NCBI GenBank assembly: GCA_946480685.1 | Contig: CAMLLI010000276.1 | Location: 1-6,379, forward strand | DNA: 6,379 bases | Reading direction: 5' to 3' | From: an uncultured Flammeovirgaceae bacterium | GTDB taxonomy: Bacteria > Bacteroidota > Bacteroidia > Cytophagales > Cyclobacteriaceae | In this document: positions 1 to 5,469 of the stretch, in pieces | How positions within the stretch are numbered: position 1 is the stretch's first letter | Layout: each line of letters opens with the position of its first letter | Notes under the pieces: generated by a model | Databases searched by the model: none | Told to the model about the DNA's origin: nothing | Seen by the model: the letters and a program-made list of their open reading frames with translations, nothing else | Made by a program: the position numbers and the translations under genes

Positions 1-1504
1 CATGGAAAGCCCAGAGAAATCCCCCCGCTCCGTAAGGATGTGAGAGCATGGCATTCCAGAAATCATCCAGTCCTGCGCCATGACCACCATCGTAAAGGCC
101 GTGCATGAATTCAGTAGGAAAGTATATTTCGTTTCCGTACAGGACTGAGTTCGTTATATAATTATAGTCCGGATAATGTTTCGTATCCGTACCTCTGAAT
201 TTTTCCCACGGATGGTATACGAACCGCTGCTGTATATCATATTTCGGAAAATCATCATCGAGTGCAGTGTTCCATCCGCCTTCGTTTCCATTCGCCCATA
301 ATACTATACTAGGATGATTAACATCGCGTACTATTAATTCCTTTACCAGTTTTCTTCCAGCTTCCGTATCGTATTTAGCCTGCCAACCAGTAAGCTCATC
401 CAGCACAAATAAACCCAGTGAATCGCATGCATCCAGAAAATGCTGATCGGGTGGATAATGAGACATGCGTACAGCATTCATGTTCATGTCTTTGATCAGG
501 TTGATGTCCAACAGACTGATTGCTTTACTCAGTGTGCGTCCGCTCTCCGGCCAGAAGCTATGACGATTTACACCTTTGAAGATAACACGATTGCCGTTTA
601 CATATATACCATCATGTTTGCGTACCTCCACGGTTCTGAAACCAAAACGTTGTTGCAGTGTATGCACCTCCCCTTTCTTATCGCGTAATGAGACAACGGC
701 TTCATACAGGTTCGGGGATTCGGGGTTCCATGTTTTTATATTTTGAAATGATCCGGAGACTGTAAATTTACCCGACTCCTTCACGTACGTATCGGAAGAT
801 ATAGTCCCTACGTCTGCACCTTGTAAATCTTTTATTTGTACGTGAACCGCGTGACTTGCTGAAATATTTCCGGCAAATATGTCCATGGTAAATTTTCCAT
901 CAGCTTTTGCGTCAATCGCGACACGCTCTATATAGGATGTTGGTTTAATTTCCAGGTATACCGGTCTATATATACCACCCAATGCCCAGAAGTCGCCTTC
1001 GGATTCCGCCTTTCGTACCGATTCATTGGCAGACAATTTGCTCACCTTTACTTCCAATAAATTATCTGTGCCGGGTTTTATCAACGCAGAAACATCGTAT
1101 CGAAATTGATAAAAACCTCCCTGGTGTATCGGACCAGCAGCCTTACCGTTGATCTTTACCTCGGTGTCGGTCATCGAGCCTTCGAATACAAGAAATAATT
1201 TTTTACCTTTCCATTCCTTCGCAGCGGGAAAGGTGTATTTATACATCCCCTGTTCACCAATCATCTTTTGACCACCACGTCCGTAGGTATATTGACCGAA
1301 ACCCTGCAACTCCCAGTTAGAGGGTACCGGACTGGTTGTCCACTTGCCTGAATTATTGCCGGCTGTACAGAAAAAGTCCCAGCGTACGGTGTGATCTTTA
1401 TCTACACCCGATAGATAGTGACGTTGTGTTTCTGTTTTTTTTATCTGCGCAGGCAAATATGTACTGCATACTATACCCAGTACAGTAAATATGAATCGTA
1501 ACAT
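1..1504 (-). CDS. Glycoside hydrolase family 2 (beta-galactosidase-like), C-terminus cut by window edge
   Basis: Reading from ATG at 1504, 501 codons stay open to the window edge with no frameshift; the stop lies outside. Residues 1-19 form a type I signal peptide (LPA then Q), so the enzyme is probably periplasmic. About 50-186 is the GH2 sugar-binding jelly roll, ending in the typical WALGGIYRPVYLEI. About 187-292 is the immunoglobulin-like domain, and the TIM barrel begins near 293. Barrel landmarks are KGVNRH (310-316), NAVRMSHYPP (343-352) and VLDE (367-370). The acid/base is E408 in WANGNEGG. The nucleophile is E465 in PTEFMH, which aligns with the E-Y-A-H region of E. coli LacZ, followed by GGFLWAFH (494-501). 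GH2 enzymes remove terminal beta-galactose, glucuronate, mannose or similar sugars by a retaining mechanism; the LacZ-like signature makes beta-galactosidase the first guess, but specificity is not proven. It is the third gene of the GH9-hydrolase-GH2 unit, 11 bp after the hydrolase stop, with no strong Shine-Dalgarno. Confidence 0.93.
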   Translation of the reverse strand, partial: MLRFIFTVLGIVCSTYLPAQIKKTETQRHYLSGVDKDHTVRWDFFCTAGNNSGKWTTSPVPSNWELQGFGQYTYGRGGQKMIGEQGMYKYTFPAAKEWKGKKLFLVFEGSMTDTEVKINGKAAGPIHQGGFYQFRYDVSALIKPGTDNLLEVKVSKLSANESVRKAESEGDFWALGGIYRPVYLEIKPTSYIERVAIDAKADGKFTMDIFAGNISASHAVHVQIKDLQGADVGTISSDTYVKESGKFTVSGSFQNIKTWNPESPNLYEAVVSLRDKKGEVHTLQQRFGFRTVEVRKHDGIYVNGNRVIFKGVNRHSFWPESGRTLSKAISLLDINLIKDMNMNAVRMSHYPPDQHFLDACDSLGLFVLDELTGWQAKYDTEAGRKLVKELIVRDVNHPSIVLWANGNEGGWNTALDDDFPKYDIQQRFVYHPWEKFRGTDTKHYPDYNYITNSVLYGNEIYFPTEFMHGLYDGGHGAGLDDFWNAMLSHPYGAGGFLWAFH

Positions 1505-1515
1505 CTCGAAATATA

Positions 1516-2322
1516 TTATTTCTTTTTAAGGAAGGCTACCACCTCGTCTGAGAAAGCCTGTGAACGAGCGGTGTTGTTATGATCGCCCGGTATACGTTTA
1601 TAAAGTGCGTTAGGTATAAGTGAGGCCAGTTTCTCGGATGAACCATTGTCTTCATCGCGATCGCCACAAAGTACCAACACAGGTTTATTTATTCGCGACA
1701 ACTCTTCAACACTTGTGGAAGGTTGCGCCTTCTGAAGATAAGCAAGTGCAACCTGATCAAGCTTTTGTTGTTTTACATATTGCACAGCATTGGCAAGTTC
1801 AGGAATATTTTCTCCCATTAATGCTTTGTAGAACATTAGCCTGCGAGGCCACTCCGGATTTGTGAAGTCAGCGCCCATGCCACCCAACACCGTGCGATCC
1901 ACCCGAGTATCAAAAACTAGAAGTCGCGATGCGATAATAGATCCACGCGAATACCCGACAACACTATATTTCTTAAGGCCAAGTTTATCAGCAAGTCCCA
2001 TAATATCGCGGGCCTCTGCATCTTTCTCGTACGCTTCGGGTTTATGAGGTTTGTCTGACAAACCGTTGCCGCGTTGATCGAGTGTAATTACTTTGAATCC
2101 AGCCACCAGCAAATCGTTATAGAGTGCTGTACGCTTCCATGATCCACCGTCTACTATAAATCCATGGACAAGTATAACGGGTTCACCAAAGCCTTTTACT
2201 TCGTAGTGTATTTTAACACCGTCAAAAGAAGTAAGGAATGTAATAGAATCAGATTGGCTTTGCGCATGCACAACTGCTGACAGCCAGCACAGTTGTACGA
2301 TGACCATTAAAAATTTTTTCAT
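1516..2322 (-). CDS. Secreted alpha/beta-fold hydrolase (possible esterase)
   Basis: This is a 268-residue alpha/beta hydrolase of the common short lipase/esterase/epoxide-hydrolase superfamily. MKKFLMVIVQLCWLSAVVHA is a signal peptide (1-20), so it acts in the periplasm or outside. Visible motifs are the oxyanion-hole strand VILVHGF (HG at 53-54), LDQRGNGLSDKP (about 82-93), the nucleophile elbow GYSRG with S125, an acid in VLCGDRDEDN (D223 likely), and H248 in PGDHNN. The triad is therefore complete, and the length is usual for a single catalytic domain with a small cap. The frame stays open 45 codons further upstream to an ATG at 2457, but that would overlap the GH9 C-terminal coding sequence and bury the signal peptide. 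The ATG at 2322 follows the GH9 stop by 7 bp and has the purine-rich AAAAGAG before it. The substrate is unknown. Placement between GH9 and GH2 suggests removal of an acyl or other group from the same glycan, but a general esterase, lactonase or peptidase cannot be excluded. Confidence 0.9.
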   Translation of the reverse strand: MKKFLMVIVQLCWLSAVVHAQSQSDSITFLTSFDGVKIHYEVKGFGEPVILVHGFIVDGGSWKRTALYNDLLVAGFKVITLDQRGNGLSDKPHKPEAYEKDAEARDIMGLADKLGLKKYSVVGYSRGSIIASRLLVFDTRVDRTVLGGMGADFTNPEWPRRLMFYKALMGENIPELANAVQYVKQQKLDQVALAYLQKAQPSTSVEELSRINKPVLVLCGDRDEDNGSSEKLASLIPNALYKRIPGDHNNTARSQAFSDEVVAFLKKK

Positions 2323-2329
2323 GCTCTTT

Positions 2330-4099
2330 TCAATTGGATGTAGCAACCTGAGGTTGCAATGCTTCTTGTGCGCATACAAGATACACGAAAGGAGCATTCC
2401 AATTAATAGCAATTTCGTTAGAGGCGTAAGAGCAGTCATTATCGGTATAGGCCTCATCGGCTACCGAAGAAGAGTACCGGCATTTATCCTGCATACCCGG
2501 GTTTGGTCCGCCTGCCAATAATCCCGGAATAGGCTCCAAGATACCATCGGCGATGGAAGGACGATGATGTGGATGCATGGGTGTCTTCTTACCGTAACCT
2601 GTGAGGAAAGAATAGCCGGTACCATTTTTTCCAAGGAGAAAATCGAGATTGGACAGTGCATAGTTGAGATATTTTTTATCACCGGTAACTTTATAGGCCT
2701 GTATCAATTCTATACCCTGGTTGGCAGCCACCGCGCTACTTCCCCAGATATAGTCTTTAGCCGAACCACCCATCACCGTGTTGAATGCGCGTGTATCCAC
2801 TCCGTTAGTCAGCAAATCAGCAAAGCGAACAACTCCTTCCTTCATCAACGCTACCTTTGACTGAGCAGCAGCGGGCAGCGATGTCTCAAATCGAATCATA
2901 GTATAGTATCCCAGCAAATGCACTCCGCTCCATGACGGCAGCGGCAGATTTCGGTCTGACAACACTTCAACCTTATCAAGATACTGCGCTTCTTGTGTAG
3001 AAATATATAGTTCAGCAGCAGCCCATGTGAACTCATCCGCAAAATTATCATCGCCATAACCACCGGTTGTTACATCCGGATCAAAGGTTTTGTTCATGGC
3101 GTCCTGGTTATATACTATAGCAGGATTTTTAACAGCCCATTGCCACGCGCGTGTAGCAGCTGTAAGACATGAATCAGAGAGGCCGGGAAGCTGACGCCCG
3201 AACTTTTTAAACACCCGTGAAGCCTGAGCCGCTACAGCCGCGAAATCTAACGTTGCTGCTGTACCTTTTTGCACTACATACCGTGGACGTGTTGCAAGAT
3301 GAGGCATAATCATACCATCAAATTTTTCGTTGGTGAGTTTATGATAGACACCGCCATCGGCAGGGTCTTGCATCGTCAACATCCAACGGAGATTCCACAA
3401 GGTTTCATCCAGCAGGTCGGGTATATCATTTCGGCTTTCGGGTATATTTAGTTTTAATGTATCGAAATATACCGGGAAGTCTTCGTATGCGGAGAGCAGC
3501 GTGCCCATCGTTATACCGCTGTTGACTATATATTTATTATAGTCACCGGCATCAAGCCATCCTTTCGATGACGATATAGCTGTTCCGGCCGAACGTCCTG
3601 CATACGCAGCCGATGGATGTATCAATACTTTGTTATCCGGATGTGAAAGTGGTCTGTGCCATTTGCCTGCATATTGTTCGGGCAGTGATGTTGACAAACG
3701 CTGAAAATAAAATCCTTTTATCGAAGCACGCGCAGCAGCATCGTGTACATTTTGTTTAATCTCAAATGTATATGACTCTCCTACCGAAGGTACCACCAGA
3801 GTATATGCCCCTTCTGTTTTCAATGCGGAAAAATCAGCAATCCGCGTTTTCTTGTCAGAGAAAATTGATTTACGTACTTCACTCAATTTACCGCGATATA
3901 CTTCTTTACCCGTTCCCTTCGTCACTATATAAAACTCCGTAGCCTTATCGCCAATTACCACCGCAGATTTAGGAGCCTCCGGGTAATAACCTATTTGATT
4001 GAGACGGATAAGGTCAGCCGGGAATTTATCTTTTTGCTGGCATTGTACCTGTAAAACAAATAACACCGACACGGAGAGAAGTATAATTTGCTTACGCAT
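2330..4099 (-). CDS. Glycoside hydrolase family 9 (CelD_N-type endo/exo-beta-glucanase)
   Basis: This 589-residue protein is full length for the Bacteroidota CelD_N-GH9 type without a carbohydrate-binding module. Residues 1 to about 20 are a signal peptide. About 28-115 is the N-terminal immunoglobulin-like CelD_N domain (IRLNQIGYYP at 31-40). The (alpha/alpha)6 catalytic domain runs from about 120 to 580. Its marks are GWLDAGDYNKY (180-190) with D183 and D186 as the catalytic-base aspartates, the substrate-binding PMHPHHRPS (507-515), and NEIAINWNAP (561-570) with E562 as the general acid. GH9 enzymes invert beta-1,4-glucosidic bonds in cellulose, xyloglucan, mixed-linkage glucan or cello-oligosaccharides; some CelD_N members are exo-acting. 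C20 follows VLQVQ, which is not a convincing lipobox, and the next residues are not acidic, so a periplasmic location is favoured over surface anchoring. It is the first gene after the internal terminator and promoter. The start has only a weak GAAAG before the ATG. Confidence 0.95.
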   Translation of the reverse strand: MRKQIILLSVSVLFVLQVQCQQKDKFPADLIRLNQIGYYPEAPKSAVVIGDKATEFYIVTKGTGKEVYRGKLSEVRKSIFSDKKTRIADFSALKTEGAYTLVVPSVGESYTFEIKQNVHDAAARASIKGFYFQRLSTSLPEQYAGKWHRPLSHPDNKVLIHPSAAYAGRSAGTAISSSKGWLDAGDYNKYIVNSGITMGTLLSAYEDFPVYFDTLKLNIPESRNDIPDLLDETLWNLRWMLTMQDPADGGVYHKLTNEKFDGMIMPHLATRPRYVVQKGTAATLDFAAVAAQASRVFKKFGRQLPGLSDSCLTAATRAWQWAVKNPAIVYNQDAMNKTFDPDVTTGGYGDDNFADEFTWAAAELYISTQEAQYLDKVEVLSDRNLPLPSWSGVHLLGYYTMIRFETSLPAAAQSKVALMKEGVVRFADLLTNGVDTRAFNTVMGGSAKDYIWGSSAVAANQGIELIQAYKVTGDKKYLNYALSNLDFLLGKNGTGYSFLTGYGKKTPMHPHHRPSIADGILEPIPGLLAGGPNPGMQDKCRYSSSVADEAYTDNDCSYASNEIAINWNAPFVYLVCAQEALQPQVATSN

Positions 4100-4118
4100 C
4101 TTTCGGAATAGTTAAAGT

Positions 4119-4178
4119 AAAAATATATCAATTGCTAAAGTCTATTCAAATGTAGCCTGAACAGAGGGTAATTTGAAA
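4119..4178 (-). promoter_or_regulatory. Candidate Bacteroidota sigma-ABfr promoter(s) for the GH9 operon
   Basis: On the minus strand, TACATTTG (4154-4147) is a perfect match to the Bacteroidota -7 consensus TAnnTTTG. Twenty bases upstream is TTTC (4178-4175), three of four bases of the -33 element TTTG. Transcription would start near 4141, giving a leader of about 40 nt. An alternative uses TTTG (4150-4147) as -33, a 19-base spacer, and TATATTTT (4127-4120, seven of eight positions if the variable bases are allowed) as -7, but that leaves a leader of only about 15 nt. The first is preferred. Location just after a terminator and before GH9 supports a real promoter; the motif is short, so chance matches in AT-rich DNA are possible. 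Confidence 0.55.
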
Positions 4179-4193
4179 ATGAAATATTCATTT
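4177..4193. promoter_or_regulatory. 17-bp palindrome upstream of the GH9 promoter (candidate operator)
   Basis: AAATGAA and TTCATTT form perfect 7-bp inverted arms around a 3-bp spacer. The palindrome touches the candidate -33 element (4178-4175) of the GH9 promoter, a usual place for a dimeric regulator to bind. The function is inferred from symmetry and position only. The sequence is AT-rich, so a chance occurrence is possible. Confidence 0.3.
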
Positions 4194-4234
4194 ACGCATA
4201 CGATTTGTGATAACCGGCTCCCGGGACAAGCGCT

Positions 4235-4277
4235 AAAAAAGAAGAGGCCGTCCTTCCAAAGAAAGACAAGCCTCTTC
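4235..4277 (-). terminator. Rho-independent terminator after the surface glycan-binding protein gene
   Basis: Read on the minus strand, GAAGAGGC (4277-4270) pairs perfectly with GCCTCTTC (4248-4241). A further inner stem, GTCTTTC with GAAGGAC (one G-T pair), has a 4-base loop, and the two stems are separated by a small internal bulge. Six T residues follow at once (4240-4235). It starts about 25 bp after the stop codon of the lipoprotein gene. The T-tract is on one side only, so termination is directed leftward. It would end or attenuate the SusD/lipoprotein transcript before GH9. Confidence 0.9.
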
Positions 4278-4302
4278 AAGTGCTAAACCAATTAACACTT
4301 CA

Positions 4303-5451
4303 TCATTTATCTACGATTCTGAAGTTATCAGCCGCGGCATAGAAATTATCGATGGCAGCATCTGGCGTTTTGAAGATAAACTGAAAATCATTGATCTTCG
4401 ATATATCTGCTATCTGACCGCCAGCTGCCGATTTAAATTCAGATAAAGGTATATAAGCCGTACGCCACCCGGTGGTAGCATAGCCGGAAGTTCTGTATGC
4501 TTCAGAATCCCATGGCTTAAACAGGTATCTATACTCTACACCGTCCGATTTTATCATGATCTCATAATATCCGGCTTTCCAGGTTTCAACTACGTAATGC
4601 TCAAACTTGAACATTTTTGTTGCGTGGCTTGCTGCCGGTAATCCAAAATCAAAACCACAGGTTGAAATTACCCAGTTATCCTGCCATCCGGATTTAGGTA
4701 AATTACTTTGTTTGATCATTGTATAGCGGCCGCTCAGTACTTCAAGATCTGAATTAGCTGGATCAACACGCTCAGCACTTCCCCAGCATACATCAGCGCC
4801 CCAACCCGTAGCCGGTATATCAAAGTTAACCATGTTGCCTATAGAAGCTGAATTCAGAATGAAAGTAGATGTCGCAGTTCCTCCGGCTGATACTACCGTT
4901 ACTGTTTTGCCAGTAGGATCACTGCCTGGCATGGTGAAGGTAATTTCGGTTGCATTTACTTTCGTGATCTGAACTTCCTCGTCTCCTACCAATACTTTAG
5001 ATACAAAATAGAAGTAGTTACCCAAGACACGGTTCTCAGCACCTGGCGCAGCGAGTTCATTATATACAGCACTTACTACTGGCTCCGGCAGAATTACCGT
5101 AAAATCATACGATGTAGATTTACCGGATGAAGTTACCACCGTAATCTTATTCAGAAGTTCCCCGGGAGGCGAATCTGGTATGGGGCAAATAATATTGGTA
5201 GACGTTACGTATACCGGTTTCAGATTAGCCTCCACATCATTGAACAAAACTTTCTGTACACCTTCAAGTCCGCTACCCTGTATAGCAACTACGAGATTGA
5301 ACTCTCCTGCGGTAATCGTACTGTCCTTCACAGTAACTCGTACGTTCGTGATTATAGGCTGACTATCCTCATCCTCGCTACACGAAATGATGAAGGCCGA
5401 GAACAGAATCAACCCTATACATGTATTTAATACTATATTTTTTACTTTCAT
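4303..5451 (-). CDS. Surface glycan-binding lipoprotein (SGBP), IPT/TIG repeats plus C-terminal glycan-binding domain
   Basis: This 382-residue lipoprotein has a type II signal peptide ending at FIISC, with C24 as the lipidated cysteine. SEDEDS follows, an acidic stretch matching the lipoprotein export signal that sends Bacteroidota lipoproteins to the outer face of the outer membrane. Two IPT/TIG-like beta-sandwich domains are visible at about 32-120 (VAIQGSGLEGV, CPIPDSPPG, ITVVTSSG) and about 124-199 (ITFTMPG, KTVTVVSAGG). About 204-381 resembles the C-terminal glycan-binding domain of SGBP-B proteins: rich in tryptophan (W217, W223, W256, W260, W291, W314, W329), with the characteristic GWRTAYIPLSEF (328-339). 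Such proteins hold polysaccharide at the surface and help the SusCD complex; no catalytic motif is seen. It begins 18 bp after the SusD-like stop, so it is cotranscribed with it, and a terminator closes the unit. No clear Shine-Dalgarno precedes the ATG. Family membership is firm; the exact ligand is inferred. Confidence 0.9.
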   Translation of the reverse strand: MKVKNIVLNTCIGLILFSAFIISCSEDEDSQPIITNVRVTVKDSTITAGEFNLVVAIQGSGLEGVQKVLFNDVEANLKPVYVTSTNIICPIPDSPPGELLNKITVVTSSGKSTSYDFTVILPEPVVSAVYNELAAPGAENRVLGNYFYFVSKVLVGDEEVQITKVNATEITFTMPGSDPTGKTVTVVSAGGTATSTFILNSASIGNMVNFDIPATGWGADVCWGSAERVDPANSDLEVLSGRYTMIKQSNLPKSGWQDNWVISTCGFDFGLPAASHATKMFKFEHYVVETWKAGYYEIMIKSDGVEYRYLFKPWDSEAYRTSGYATTGWRTAYIPLSEFKSAAGGQIADISKINDFQFIFKTPDAAIDNFYAAADNFRIVDK

Positions 5452-5469
5452 ACATTCAAGATTTATGAA

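Noticed and set aside
440..688. 82-codon plus-strand open frame
   Set aside because: It is antisense to the conserved GH2 barrel region and shows no family features or promoter.
2323..2457. Possible 45-codon N-terminal extension of the alpha/beta hydrolase
   Set aside because: It overlaps the conserved GH9 C-terminal coding region and would place the obvious signal peptide internally; the ATG at 2322 has a purine-rich leader and sits just after the GH9 stop.
2461..2682. 73-codon minus-strand open frame inside GH9
   Set aside because: It is an out-of-frame overlap with the most conserved GH9 catalytic segment, with no independent start signal or motif.
2564..2860. 98-codon plus-strand open frame
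   Set aside because: It lies wholly antisense within the GH9 gene, has no recognisable motif, and is best explained as a shadow of that coding sequence.
2330..4099. GH9 as a surface lipoprotein through C20
   Set aside because: The residues before the cysteine (Q-V-Q) do not fit a lipobox, and no acidic export signal follows; kept only as a question for a predictor.
4203..4222. TTTGTGATAACCGG resembling a CRP half-site, and a CCCGGG palindrome nearby
   Set aside because: Only a half-site is present, with no symmetric partner, and the CCCGGG is just a 6-bp palindrome; neither supports a regulatory call.
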